A stretch of DNA of 64,000 nucleotides from Pseudomonadota bacterium (GCA_018241265.1 JAFEEF010000013.1:62001-126000); one strand, 5' to 3'. Numbered from the stretch's first letter, positions 32,910 to 41,660 are shown. Notes: generated from the letters alone by a model not told the origin. Numbers and translations: made by a program.

Positions 32910-34514
32910 ATGACCGTGCGTACTCTCTTCATCGGCATGGACGGTGCCACGTTCACCGTTCTCGACGACCTGACCAAGACCCGCCCCGGCGCGGACGGCC
33001 CGATCATGCCGTTCATGGCGAAGATCTTCGCCAAGGGCGTGCGCGCGAAGCTCCGTTCCACGCCGAACCCGCTCACGCCGCCGGCCTGGGTCTCGCTGAT
33101 GACCGGCCGCAATCCCGGCCATCACGGGGTCTACGACTTCGTGCGCGCCGAGGAACGCGGCGACAAGGTGTTCATGACGCTCTACGACGCGCGCGACTGC
33201 CGCGTCGAGACGATCTGGTCGATGGTGAGCCGCGCCGGCAAGAAGATGGCCGCGCTGAACTTCCCGTTCACCGCGCCGCCGCCGAAGGAGCTCAACGGCT
33301 TCGTCGTGCCGGGCTTCGTGCCGTTCCGTCACCTGCGCCGCAACACCCACCCGAGCGACCTGTACGACCGCCTGAAGGCGATTCCCGATTTCAACGCCAG
33401 CGAACTGGCGTGGGACTTCGACCAGGAGCAGCAGGCCGGCTATGAGCTGAGCGACAAGGACCGCGAGGAGTGGATCCGTTACCACCTGCCGCGCGAGATG
33501 CAGTGGTTCCGCGTCGCCGAGTACCTGATGCGCGAGGAGCAGCCGGACCTGATGGCGATCCTGTTCGACGGCGTCGACAAGCTGCAGCACCAGGCCTGGC
33601 AGTACCTCGACCCGCGCCTCGAACAAGAAGGAAAGGGCGAGTTCCACGCCCGCATGCGGGAGTTGTCGCTGGCCTACTTCAAGCAGCTCGACGGCTTCAT
33701 CGAGAACCTCGTGACGGCGGCCGGTCCGGACGTGCAGGTGTTCTTCGCGTCAGACCACGGCTTCACCGCGTCGCACGAGATCGTGCGCATCAACGCGTAC
33801 CTCGCCGAGAAGGGCTACGTGCACTTCAAGCCGATTCCCGAGGGCGAGGAGGGCGCGAACGTCACGAAGAGCTATTTCGCGTACCTCGACTGGACCAAGA
33901 CCACGGCCTACTGCCGCACCCCATCGTGCAACGGCATCACGATCCGCGTGGCGCGCAATCCGGGCGAGACCGGCATCGACCCGAAGGACTACGAGAAGGT
34001 GCGCTCGGCCCTGATCCGCGACCTCGAGCAGCTGACGGACCCGGCATCGGGCGAGCGCATCATCACCGAGATCCACAAGCGCGAGGACGTGTTCCCCGGC
34101 TCGGCGATGGGCGATGCGCCGGATCTGCAGCTCGTGCTGCGCGACTTCGGGTTCGTGTCGGTTCGCAACATCCTGCCGATCGTCGAGGAGCGCAACTACG
34201 TCGTCGGCACGCACCACCCGGACGGCGTGTTCCTCGCCTACGGCCCCGGCATCGAGGCCGGCAAGCTGCTCGGCAAGCGCCACATCACCGACGTCACGTC
34301 GACGCTGCTGTACAGCCTCGGCATGCCGGTGCCGTCGGATCTCGAGGGCGTGGTGCCGCCGGCGATGTTCACCACCGAATACAAGGCGGGGCATCCGATC
34401 GTCATCGGCGCGCCGACCCGGAGCGCTGGCGACAAGGACCAGATGGAGGCGATGGACGAGGACGAGAAGAAGCAGATCATGGAGCAGCTGCAGATGCTCG
34501 GCTACATGGAATAA
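32910..34514 (+). CDS. Type I phosphodiesterase/nucleotide pyrophosphatase-family enzyme
   Basis: A 534-residue alkaline-phosphatase-superfamily protein of the Phosphodiest/NPP type. TLFIGMDGATF supplies the first metal Asp, the nucleophile Thr lies in PLTPPAWVSLMTGRNPGHHG, the second metal site is FFASDHGFTASHE, and a further His is in GTHHPDGVFLAYGPG. These enzymes hydrolyse or transfer phosphodiester or phosphomonoester groups. It has no signal peptide. GAAGGAA lies seven bases before the ATG. It is 133 bases downstream of synthase subunit 2 and five bases before an alpha/beta hydrolase. With the 1404-2210 enzyme, this is the second superfamily member in the pathway, which suggests a phosphorylated or sulfated head group. 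That role is inferred. Confidence 0.8.
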   Translation: MTVRTLFIGMDGATFTVLDDLTKTRPGADGPIMPFMAKIFAKGVRAKLRSTPNPLTPPAWVSLMTGRNPGHHGVYDFVRAEERGDKVFMTLYDARDCRVETIWSMVSRAGKKMAALNFPFTAPPPKELNGFVVPGFVPFRHLRRNTHPSDLYDRLKAIPDFNASELAWDFDQEQQAGYELSDKDREEWIRYHLPREMQWFRVAEYLMREEQPDLMAILFDGVDKLQHQAWQYLDPRLEQEGKGEFHARMRELSLAYFKQLDGFIENLVTAAGPDVQVFFASDHGFTASHEIVRINAYLAEKGYVHFKPIPEGEEGANVTKSYFAYLDWTKTTAYCRTPSCNGITIRVARNPGETGIDPKDYEKVRSALIRDLEQLTDPASGERIITEIHKREDVFPGSAMGDAPDLQLVLRDFGFVSVRNILPIVEERNYVVGTHHPDGVFLAYGPGIEAGKLLGKRHITDVTSTLLYSLGMPVPSDLEGVVPPAMFTTEYKAGHPIVIGAPTRSAGDKDQMEAMDEDEKKQIMEQLQMLGYME

Positions 34515-34519
34515 GCCAG

Positions 34520-35569
34520 ATGCCGACTGCGCTCATCAACGGTGTCCAGCTCAACTATCTCCAGCTCGACGAGGGAGGCGCTGCCGACCGCGAAGACCTG
34601 GTGATGGTGCACGGCCTGGCCACCAACATGGCCTTCTGGTACTTCAAGTACGGCGTGCCGCTGTCGGAGAAGTACCGCGTCACGCTCTACGACCTGCGCG
34701 GCCACGGGCGCTCGGAGATGCCGCAGAGCGGCTACACGCCGAGCATCATGGGCCAGGATCTGGCGGGCCTGATGGACCACCTCGGTATTGAGAAGGCCCA
34801 TTTCCTGGCGCACAGCTTCGGCGGCGTCGTGACCTTGAACTTCGCCTGCGCGCAGCCGGAGCGGGTGCGCAGCCTCGTGCTCAACGACAGCCACTTCTCG
34901 GCCGGCCGGAAGGTCCAGGCGCGGTCCGAATGGACGTTCGGCCAGAAGTTCCAGCCGCTCCTCGACGCGCATGGTCTGGACCTGGATACCAGCGATCCGT
35001 ATTTCGGCCCGAAGCTGCTTATTCGCGTCGCCGAGTGGCAGCTCAAGGGCTATCAGGTGCCCAACGAACTGCTCGACCTGGTGAGCCCGCTGCTGGGCAA
35101 GACCGGCAAGCGCACGTCGGGCGAATGGCTGAAGCTGATGAGCACGACGTCGGCGCAGGCCGAGATGACGACGCACGACGGTCTCACCGTCGATCGCCTG
35201 CGGACGCTGCGCTTCCCGATCATCGCGATGTACGGCGACAACTCGCCCGCGCGTCTCTCCGGCGAGGAGTTGCTCGATATCTGGCCGCACGCCGAGTTCC
35301 GGCGCGTCCGCGACGCCGGGCACTTCTTTCCGACGTTGCGGCCGGAGGAGGTGCTGTCCAGCTGTCTGCGCTTCTGGGACGGCGAGTTCGCATCGCGCCA
35401 CCAGCGCGCCGGCGAAGCGCGGCGCAGCCATTTCCGCAGCGATCGCGTCTTCATGGCCGGCGGCGCGTGGTACTTCACGACGCGCGACGAGAATCGCGTC
35501 GGTCCCTTCGCCGATCGCGAAGAGGCAAGCCTCGGCCTTGCCAGCTTCATCTCCGCGGTGAAGAACTAG
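34520..35569 (+). CDS. Alpha/beta hydrolase with a C-terminal DUF6316-like extension
   Basis: A 349-residue protein. Residues 1-~280 are an alpha/beta hydrolase: VMVHGLATNMAFW (oxyanion), DLRGHGRSEMP, the nucleophile Ser in FLAHSFGGVVTLN, an Asp near MYGDNSPA and His in RDAGHFFPT. The last ~55 residues form a separate small domain (RSDRVFMAGGAWYFTTRDE, then VGPFADREEA) that resembles DUF6316 and is unusual as a fusion. A role as thioesterase or editing hydrolase releasing the chain from the synthases is plausible, because neither giant subunit contains a thioesterase. The start ATG is five bases after the previous stop. No signal peptide. Confidence 0.8.
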   Translation: MPTALINGVQLNYLQLDEGGAADREDLVMVHGLATNMAFWYFKYGVPLSEKYRVTLYDLRGHGRSEMPQSGYTPSIMGQDLAGLMDHLGIEKAHFLAHSFGGVVTLNFACAQPERVRSLVLNDSHFSAGRKVQARSEWTFGQKFQPLLDAHGLDLDTSDPYFGPKLLIRVAEWQLKGYQVPNELLDLVSPLLGKTGKRTSGEWLKLMSTTSAQAEMTTHDGLTVDRLRTLRFPIIAMYGDNSPARLSGEELLDIWPHAEFRRVRDAGHFFPTLRPEEVLSSCLRFWDGEFASRHQRAGEARRSHFRSDRVFMAGGAWYFTTRDENRVGPFADREEASLGLASFISAVKN

Positions 35570-35580
35570 AGTTTCCGAAG

Positions 35581-37056
35581 ATGGTGGCGACGATCAACCG
35601 GCTCGGGGTCCGGCCCGGGCTCAACAGCGAACACTTCAAGCTGATCGCCTACGGCGGCTTCGGCGACGGGCACAACTCGTACGCCCATGCGATGGCGTGG
35701 TTCAAGGGCAAGCTCTACGTCAGCACCATCCGGGGCGCGTTCTCGCTGATGCGCAAGCGCCAGGCCGGTAGCTTGGGCCTCGACGTCTGGCCGGTCGAAG
35801 GGCCGGTGGATCCGTTCGACCTCGACCTCGGCGCCGAGATCTGGGCCTACGATCCGCGGCTCGATATATGGGAGCGTGCCTACAAGGCGCCGATGATCCT
35901 CGGCACGCACGGCAAGATGATCCCGCGCGACGTGAGCTATCGCGCGATGACCGTGCACCGCGAGAGCGACGGCAGGGAGGTGCTGTACGCCTGCACCTGG
36001 TCGCCGGCGCGCGGTCCCGGTCCCGTGGTGCTGCGCTCGGAGGATGGTCGGCATTTCGAGCAGACCTGCGAGCCGGGCCTGGTCGGGCTGCCGGTCACGA
36101 CGATACGCTCGCTCGTGTCGTTCAAGGGGCGGCTCTACACGACGCCGGCCGGCACGCGCGGAGGTAGCCAGAACATCTCCGGCCACGTCGTCATCTACGA
36201 GAGCCGCGATCCCGCGGCCGGCCACTGGGAGCCGGCGATGGACGCGTTCGGCTTCGGCGATGTCGGCAACAAGTCGGTGCACGAGATGTGCCCGTGGGGC
36301 GACTATCTGTATGCCGGCACGCTCAACCACAGCGGATTCCAGCTCTGGCGCAGCCGCTGCGAAGGCGAACCGCCTTACGAGTGGGAGAAGGTGCTCGAGC
36401 TCGGCTGCTACCGCGGCAAGGAGAACCAGGGCATCCTCAGCATGATGCCGTTCAAGGATGCGCTCTATATCGGCACCGGCATCCAGGGCGGCGGCATCGA
36501 CAAGGCGAACGACATCGGACCCGCGGCGGCCGAGTTGCTGCGCCTGAACGAAGACCTGTCCTGGGATCTCCTCGTCGGCGAGCCGCGCGATACGCCGGTC
36601 GGCTACAAGGAGCCCCTGTCGGGCCGCCGCGCCGGCTTCGACATCTTTTTCAACGGCTACTTCTGGCGCATGGCCGTGCACGAAGGCTGGCTCTACATGG
36701 GCACCTTCGAATGGAGCGGATGGCTGGGCTACGTCCACCACAGCCGCTGGCCAGGCGCGTTCTCGAACGTGCTGGCCCACGTGACGCCCAAGGTGCTGTT
36801 CGAGAACCAGTCCGGCTTCGACCTCTACCGCACCAACGACGGGGTCAACTGGGTACCCGTGACGACCAGCGGCATGGGCAACCCGTATAACATGGGGCTG
36901 CGGACACTGGAGTCGACGCCGTACGGGCTCTTCCTCGGCACGGCCAATCCGTGGGGACCGAAGGTGATGCCGCTCGACGGCGACGCCTATACGTTCAATC
37001 CGCGCGGTGGCTGCGAAGTGTTCCTCGGCAATCGGCCCATCGGCCGCCTGCCCTGA
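35581..37056 (+). CDS. Unknown protein with propeller-like repeats
   Basis: A 491-residue protein without a signal peptide or recognised family. It has a run of similar strands typical of a beta-propeller or kelch-like fold: AWFKGKLYVSTIRG, FKGRLYTTPAGTRGG, WGDYLYAGTLNHSGFQLWR, FKDALYIGTGIQGGGI, HEGWLYMGTFEWSG and STPYGLFLGTANPWGP. It starts 11 bases after the hydrolase gene and clearly belongs to the operon. Its repeat style resembles the secreted 13268-15061 protein, which has a signal peptide. It could be an enzyme, a binding protein or a scaffold; I cannot assign a function. Confidence 0.65.
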   Translation: MVATINRLGVRPGLNSEHFKLIAYGGFGDGHNSYAHAMAWFKGKLYVSTIRGAFSLMRKRQAGSLGLDVWPVEGPVDPFDLDLGAEIWAYDPRLDIWERAYKAPMILGTHGKMIPRDVSYRAMTVHRESDGREVLYACTWSPARGPGPVVLRSEDGRHFEQTCEPGLVGLPVTTIRSLVSFKGRLYTTPAGTRGGSQNISGHVVIYESRDPAAGHWEPAMDAFGFGDVGNKSVHEMCPWGDYLYAGTLNHSGFQLWRSRCEGEPPYEWEKVLELGCYRGKENQGILSMMPFKDALYIGTGIQGGGIDKANDIGPAAAELLRLNEDLSWDLLVGEPRDTPVGYKEPLSGRRAGFDIFFNGYFWRMAVHEGWLYMGTFEWSGWLGYVHHSRWPGAFSNVLAHVTPKVLFENQSGFDLYRTNDGVNWVPVTTSGMGNPYNMGLRTLESTPYGLFLGTANPWGPKVMPLDGDAYTFNPRGGCEVFLGNRPIGRLP

Positions 37057-37110
37057 GCGCGTTGCCGGGCGCAGCAAGGCGCCCCCGATGGGCCCGATGA
37101 GGAGAACGCG

Positions 37111-38046
37111 TTGAGACGACTCGGATGGCTTGCGGCACTGGGCCTTGCGAGGTCGCAAGAGGGCGGCCCCCGGCTGGAGCAGATCCGGGAGCACCTCGCC
37201 GCGCGGCGCGCAGAGGCGGGGGATGACGATTTCGGGGACGGCTTCGTCGGGCGGCGCGGGACGGCGTTCGCGCTGCCTGCGAATGCCGCCCTGGAGCGGG
37301 ACGTTCCCTACGGCCGTGAGCTTGCCGAGCGCATGGACGTCTACCGGCCGGCCGATGCGCGCGATGCGCCCGTCGTCCTCTACGTGCACGGCGGCGGTTG
37401 GCGGCGCGGCGACAAGGCCATGCCGCAGATGGTTGCGAACAAGGCCTCCCACTGGCTGGCCAAGGGCCTGGTCTTCGTTTCGACGAACTACCGCATGCTG
37501 CCCGATGCGGACGTGATCGAGCAGGCGCGGGGAGTCGGCAGGGCGCTCGCGTTCGTACAGGCGAACGCTGCGGCCTGGGGTGGCGATCCGGCACGCGTCA
37601 TCCTGGTCGGCCATTCGGCCGGCGCGCACCTGGCCGCATTGTTGACGGCGGACGTCGGCCTGGCTCCGTCGGCGCGTCCTTGGCTCGCGACGATCGTGCT
37701 CGACACCGCGGCGCTCGACATGGTCGCCGTGATGAGTCGCCCGCACTTCGCGTTCTACGACCCGGTGTTCGGTCGCGACCCCGCGTTCTGGCGTGCAGCA
37801 TCGCCGATGCACCGGCTGACGGACAAGCCGATCGTGCCGGTCATGCTCGTGTGTTCGTCGCGACGCGGCGACTCGTTGTCGGCGGCCGAGGACTACGCGG
37901 CCAAGGTGAGCGCACTCGGCGGCCGGGCGGTGGTACTGCCGGTCGATCTGACGCACATGCAGCTCAACGACCAACTGGGCCTGCGCGGCAGGTACACCGA
38001 GGCGGTCGATGCGTTCATCGAATCGGTGGCGTTCCCCGAAGCCTAG
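37111..38046 (+). CDS. Alpha/beta hydrolase of the HSL/carboxylesterase type
   Basis: A 311-residue esterase-like hydrolase. LYVHGGGWRRGDKAM carries the HGGGW oxyanion motif, the nucleophile Ser lies in ILVGHSAGAHLAALL, an Asp is in CSSRRGDSLSAAEDY and the His is in DLTHMQLND, as in the hormone-sensitive-lipase/kynurenine-formamidase-like group. Substrate unknown. The start is a TTG supported by GAGGAG at 37099-37104 with a six-base spacer; no better start is in frame. It is probably the last gene of the synthase operon, 54 bases after the propeller-like gene. The stop lies in the palindrome CCTAGGCCTAGG (38042-38053). Confidence 0.75.
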   Translation: MRRLGWLAALGLARSQEGGPRLEQIREHLAARRAEAGDDDFGDGFVGRRGTAFALPANAALERDVPYGRELAERMDVYRPADARDAPVVLYVHGGGWRRGDKAMPQMVANKASHWLAKGLVFVSTNYRMLPDADVIEQARGVGRALAFVQANAAAWGGDPARVILVGHSAGAHLAALLTADVGLAPSARPWLATIVLDTAALDMVAVMSRPHFAFYDPVFGRDPAFWRAASPMHRLTDKPIVPVMLVCSSRRGDSLSAAEDYAAKVSALGGRAVVLPVDLTHMQLNDQLGLRGRYTEAVDAFIESVAFPEA

Positions 38047-38105
38047 GCCTAGGGACGGTCCGGGCCGCGACTTCCTTACCAGGGTGGATCGTCGATCCAG
38101 TATTT

Positions 38106-38119
38106 ACCTGCCGGTCGGT
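38106..38119. promoter_or_regulatory. Candidate PaaR operator upstream of paaG
   Basis: ACCTGCCGGTCGGT is a near-palindrome of the form ACCGACCGGTCGGT with two changes in the left arm. It matches the operator at 41079-41094 upstream of paaI. It overlaps or follows a weak -10 (CAGTAT or TATTTA at 38098-38106), so binding would block transcription of paaGH. Confidence 0.55.
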
Positions 38120-38160
38120 CTACGACACTTTCCGCCGACCTCTCCGAGGAGCCTTCGAAC

Positions 38161-38958
38161 ATGTCCGAACCTCTGGTGCTGATTGCCCAGCAAGGCGCCG
38201 TCCGCACGCTGACGCTGAACCGCCCGAAGTCGCTGAACAGCTTCACCGGCGAGATGCACGACGAGTTGCTGCCGGCACTCGAGACAGCAGCTGCCGATGC
38301 CGCGGTGCGCTGCGTCGTGCTGACCGGCGCCGGCCGCGGCTTCTGTGCCGGCCAGGATCTGGCCGACCCGGCGGTCGCGCCGCGCGGAGAAGGGCAGCCG
38401 GTCGAGGTGAGCGAGGTGATCGAGCGCCGCTACAAGCCGCTCGCCTTGCGGATCCGCAGCATGCCGGTGCCGGTGATCGCCGCGGTCAACGGCGTCGCCG
38501 CCGGCGCCGGCGCCAGCATCGCGCTGGCTTGCGACATCGTGATCGCCGCGCGTTCGGCGAGCTTCATCCAGGCCTTCTCGAAGATCGGTCTGCTGCCCGA
38601 TGCCGGCGGCACCTGGCTGCTGCCGCGCCTCGTCGGTCGCGCCCGCGCGATCGGCCTGGCGATCACGGGCGACAAGCTGCCCGCCGACGAGGCCGCGCGC
38701 ATCGGCCTGATCTGGCGCGCGGTCGACGATGCCGAGTTCGCGTCCGAGGTCGCTGCGATGGCGGAGCGCCTCGCCGCGATGCCGATGAAGGCGATCGCCG
38801 AGACACGCGCGCAGATCGATGCCGGCATGCTGACGAACTACGGCGATGCGATCAGCGCCGAAGGTCGTCGTCAGGGCGAGCTCGGCAAGGCGCCCGACTT
38901 CGCGGAAGGCGTCGCCGCGTTCCTGGCCAAGCGCGCGCCGGTGTTCAAGGATCGCTGA
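38161..38958 (+). CDS. paaG: PaaG, ring-1,2-epoxyphenylacetyl-CoA isomerase (crotonase family)
   Basis: A 265-residue crotonase-fold protein. GAGRGFCAGQDLADP and GVAAGAGASIALACDIV form the oxyanion hole, and IGLLPDAGGTWLLPR contains the catalytic Asp typical of PaaG. PaaG converts the phenylacetyl-CoA 1,2-epoxide to the oxepin form in aerobic phenylacetate degradation. Only one crotonase is present here; PaaF, the second hydratase, is not in the window. It is followed three bases later by paaH. A PaaR-type operator sits 42 bases upstream. Assignment as paaG rather than paaF rests on the LLPDAGGTWLLPR motif and context. Confidence 0.9.
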   Translation: MSEPLVLIAQQGAVRTLTLNRPKSLNSFTGEMHDELLPALETAAADAAVRCVVLTGAGRGFCAGQDLADPAVAPRGEGQPVEVSEVIERRYKPLALRIRSMPVPVIAAVNGVAAGAGASIALACDIVIAARSASFIQAFSKIGLLPDAGGTWLLPRLVGRARAIGLAITGDKLPADEAARIGLIWRAVDDAEFASEVAAMAERLAAMPMKAIAETRAQIDAGMLTNYGDAISAEGRRQGELGKAPDFAEGVAAFLAKRAPVFKDR

Positions 38959-38961
38959 GCC

Positions 38962-40479
38962 ATGGTGGCCGGGAGGCTGGATTCGTCGATGCCGGTCGCG
39001 GTGATCGGCGCCGGCAGCATGGGCGCGGGCATCGCGCAGTTGGCGGCGCAGGCCGGGCACGACGTGCGTCTCCATGATGCGCAGCCCGGCGCCGCCGAGC
39101 GCGCGCTGGTCCGCATCGATGCGGACCTGGCCGGCGCGGTCGCCAAAGGCCGGCTCGACGAAGCCGAACGCACCGCGATCCGCGCCAGGCTGACGGCGGT
39201 CGACGGCCCGGAGGCGCTCGCCGGCTGCGGCCTCGCGGTCGAAGCGATCGTCGAGCAGCTCGAACCGAAGAAGGCGCTGTTCCGCCGGCTCGAAGGCATC
39301 CTCGGCGACGGCGCGGTGCTCGCGACGAACACGTCGTCGATCTCGATCACCGCGATCGCGCAGGGCTTGGCCCATCCGGAGCGCGTGGTCGGCTGGCACT
39401 TCTTCAACCCGCCGACGCGCATGAAGCTCGTCGAGGTGATCCGCGGCGTCGAGACCGATCCGGCGGTGGCGACGGCGATGCATGCGCTGTCGAAGGCCTG
39501 GGGCAAGACGTCGGTCGATGCGCCGAACGCGCCGGGCTTCATCGTCAACCGCGTCGCCCGGCCGTACTACGCCGAAGGCCTGCGGCTGCTGGCCGAGAAC
39601 ATCGCGGCGCCGCAAGCGATCGACCGCATGCTGCGTGACGCCGGCGGCTTCGCGCTCGGGCCGTTCGAGCTGATCGACCTGATCGGCGCCGACGTCAACC
39701 TGTCGGTCACCGAGTCGGTGTTCGCCGCGACCGGCTGGGACACGCGCTATGCGCCGAACCTGATCCAGCAGGAACTGGTGCGCGCGGGCCGCTACGGCCG
39801 CAAGAGCGGGCAGGGCTTCTACGACTACCGCGAAGGCGCGCGGTTGCCCGTCGCGCCGCTCGTGATGCCGGCGGCGCAGGTACCGAAGCTGCACCGCAGC
39901 GAGCTGCTCGGCCTGCTGGCGCTGCTCGTCGAGCGCATCGAGTCGCAAGGCACGACGTCGATCGCCGTCGACGTGATGCTCCCGGCCGAAACCTTGCGGA
40001 TCGGCGACACGCTGATCGCACTGACCGATGGCCGCACCTTGGCCGAGCGCGCGCGTGCGATCGATCGGCCGATGCTGCTGCTCGACCTGGCGCGCGACTA
40101 TGCGACGACGACGATCGTCGGCGCGGCCGGTCCGGCGGACGCGCTCGCATCGCTCGCCGCTGCACTGCAGCCGGCCGGCATCGGCGTCGTCGAACTCGCC
40201 GACGTGGCCGGGCTCGTCGTGATGCGCATCGTCGCCTGCCTCGCCAACGAAGCCGCCGACGTGATGACCTGGACGCGCACGACCGCTGTCGACATCGATG
40301 CGGCGATGCGCCTCGGCACGGCCTATCCGATCGGTCCGCTCGCCTGGGCCGACGCGATCGGCGTGTCGCGCGTCGCGGGCGTGCTCGAACGGCTGCAAGC
40401 GCACTACGGCGATGCGCGCTATCGACGTTCGCCGCAACTGCTTGCGCGGCATTTCGGCGAGGCGCGTTTCCACGGCTGA
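38962..40479 (+). CDS. paaH: PaaH, 3-hydroxyadipyl-CoA dehydrogenase
   Basis: A 505-residue 3-hydroxyacyl-CoA dehydrogenase. An N-terminal Rossmann fold (VAVIGAGSMGAGIAQLAAQAG) is followed by FFNPPTRMKLVEVIRGVET with the catalytic His region, then two C-terminal helical domains, as in the ~500-residue PaaH type. It oxidises 3-hydroxyadipyl-CoA with NAD+ after ring opening in the phenylacetate pathway. It is directly downstream of paaG, co-transcribed, with the ATG three bases after the paaG stop. The thiolase PaaJ that would complete the pathway is not in this window. Confidence 0.9.
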   Translation: MVAGRLDSSMPVAVIGAGSMGAGIAQLAAQAGHDVRLHDAQPGAAERALVRIDADLAGAVAKGRLDEAERTAIRARLTAVDGPEALAGCGLAVEAIVEQLEPKKALFRRLEGILGDGAVLATNTSSISITAIAQGLAHPERVVGWHFFNPPTRMKLVEVIRGVETDPAVATAMHALSKAWGKTSVDAPNAPGFIVNRVARPYYAEGLRLLAENIAAPQAIDRMLRDAGGFALGPFELIDLIGADVNLSVTESVFAATGWDTRYAPNLIQQELVRAGRYGRKSGQGFYDYREGARLPVAPLVMPAAQVPKLHRSELLGLLALLVERIESQGTTSIAVDVMLPAETLRIGDTLIALTDGRTLAERARAIDRPMLLLDLARDYATTTIVGAAGPADALASLAAALQPAGIGVVELADVAGLVVMRIVACLANEAADVMTWTRTTAVDIDAAMRLGTAYPIGPLAWADAIGVSRVAGVLERLQAHYGDARYRRSPQLLARHFGEARFHG

Positions 40480-40501
40480 CGCCGCCGATCGCCAGGTACC
40501 T

Positions 40502-40916
40502 TCAACGTACGGCCTTCGGCTCCGGCCCGAGACGATCGACACCCTTGCGCTGCAATGCGTCGGCGTAGTAGCGGTCGATGGTTCCGTCCGCCTTCATCTC
40601 CGCGAGCGCAGCGCCGAGGCGCGGCGCGAGCGCCGCATGGCGCGCATTCAGCACGAGGTGCAGCGGCTCCGTATCCCGGCGGTACGGCCAGCTCGTCAGC
40701 CGGTCGCGCAGGCCGAGTTGCGCGATCGATGCATCGGCTCCATCTGCAGCACGCCCGCGCGCGGCCGCCGACCTCGGACACGACGGTCGGCGCATCGCCG
40801 CGTCCGATCGCCAAGGCCGGTGCCGCACCCCATGCCGCCGGCCAGAGCGTCAGCGAGCACAACCCTCCGAGTGCAGCAGAAAGATGTCGTCGGCGTGCGC
40901 TTGACCGTTCGCCCAT
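40502..40916 (-). pseudogene. Decayed periplasmic solute-binding protein gene (SBP family 3)
   Basis: Two pieces in different frames. The N-terminal piece starts at 40916 with MGERSSARRRHLSAALGG and a signal-peptide-like stretch ending LTLWPAAWGAAPALA. The C-terminal piece ends at 40502 with SWPYRRDTEPLHLVLNARHA and ALAEMKADGTIDRYYADAL, which reads like the end of an extracellular solute-binding protein of family 3. The total is about 138 codons against ~240 for the family, so most of the ligand-binding middle is missing and the frames do not join. A deletion plus frameshift is the simplest reading. It separates paaGH from the paaI promoter. Confidence 0.6.
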
Positions 40917-41048
40917 GTGCGCACCTCGTGTCTGGCGCGGATGATGCGCCGATCGGAGCGCTGTGGACAGGGTTTGCCGCATCCGCGCGGGCCGCCGCCG
41001 AGCCGCGTGGACGAGGCCTTGTTCGGGTTATCCCCCTGGTGAGCGGAC

Positions 41049-41077
41049 TTGCAACCGGCGCTCTCTCCTTTTATCAT
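41049..41077 (+). promoter_or_regulatory. Sigma-70 promoter of the paaIKABCDE operon
   Basis: TTGCAA at 41049-41054 and TATCAT at 41072-41077 are separated by exactly 17 bases. The predicted start lies inside the palindromic operator that follows immediately. The leader to the paaI ATG is about 115 bases. Confidence 0.65.
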
Positions 41078-41078
41078 T

Positions 41079-41094
41079 TACCGACCGGGCGGTA
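41079..41094. promoter_or_regulatory. Palindromic PaaR-type operator
   Basis: TACCGACCGGGCGGTA is a 16-base inverted repeat with one mismatched pair. It begins two bases after the -10 box, ideal for repression. It is of the ACCGACCGGTCGGT type I associate with TetR-family PaaR in Burkholderiales, and a paaR-like tetR gene is encoded at 46808. Phenylacetyl-CoA is the likely inducer by analogy. Confidence 0.65.
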
Positions 41095-41197
41095 GATTTT
41101 GTTTGCGAGGCGCAGCCTGCAAGGAGTTGACGGATGGTGATGACAGCGAGCGTCGGGCGCCGGCACGGAGGGTGCGGACGCACCCTGAAGGTCGGCC

Positions 41198-41641
41198 ATG
41201 GCTGACAGCGCCAGCGACGCGCAGCACGTCGCCGAGCAGGTCGCCGAGCGCATGCTCGCCGACGATCGCGCCACCAGGATGATGGGCATGCATCTGGTCT
41301 CGGTCGGCCCGGGTGCGGCACGCATGCAGATGACGATCCGCGAGGACATGCTGAACGGCCACGACATCTGCCACGGCGGGCTGATCGCGACGCTCGCCGA
41401 CTCGGCGTTCGCGTTCGCCTGCAATTCCTACAACGAGATCACGGTGGCGTCGGGCTTCGCGGTGGAGCTGCTCAAGCCGGGCCGGGCCGGCGACATGCTG
41501 ACGGCGATTTGCACCGAGGTGTCGAAGTCCGGCCGCACCGGCGTGTACGACACCGAGGTGACGAACCAGCGCGGCGAGCGCGTCGCGATGTTCCGCGGCC
41601 GCTCGTACACGATGAAGGGCAAGCCGGTGCTCGGCGATTGA
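41198..41641 (+). CDS. paaI: PaaI, hydroxyphenylacetyl-CoA thioesterase
   Basis: A 147-residue hotdog-fold thioesterase. The signature is GHDICHGGLIATLADSAFAF, with the HGG and Asp residues of the PaaI/acyl-CoA thioesterase 13 group, followed by ITVASGFAVELLKPGRAGD. PaaI releases CoA from dead-end aryl-CoA intermediates and protects the CoA pool during phenylacetate breakdown. It is the first gene of the main paa operon, behind the promoter and operator at 41049-41094. Length is normal for the family. Confidence 0.9.
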   Translation: MADSASDAQHVAEQVAERMLADDRATRMMGMHLVSVGPGAARMQMTIREDMLNGHDICHGGLIATLADSAFAFACNSYNEITVASGFAVELLKPGRAGDMLTAICTEVSKSGRTGVYDTEVTNQRGERVAMFRGRSYTMKGKPVLGD

Positions 41642-41660
41642 ACGACGGAGGAGAGCGGAT

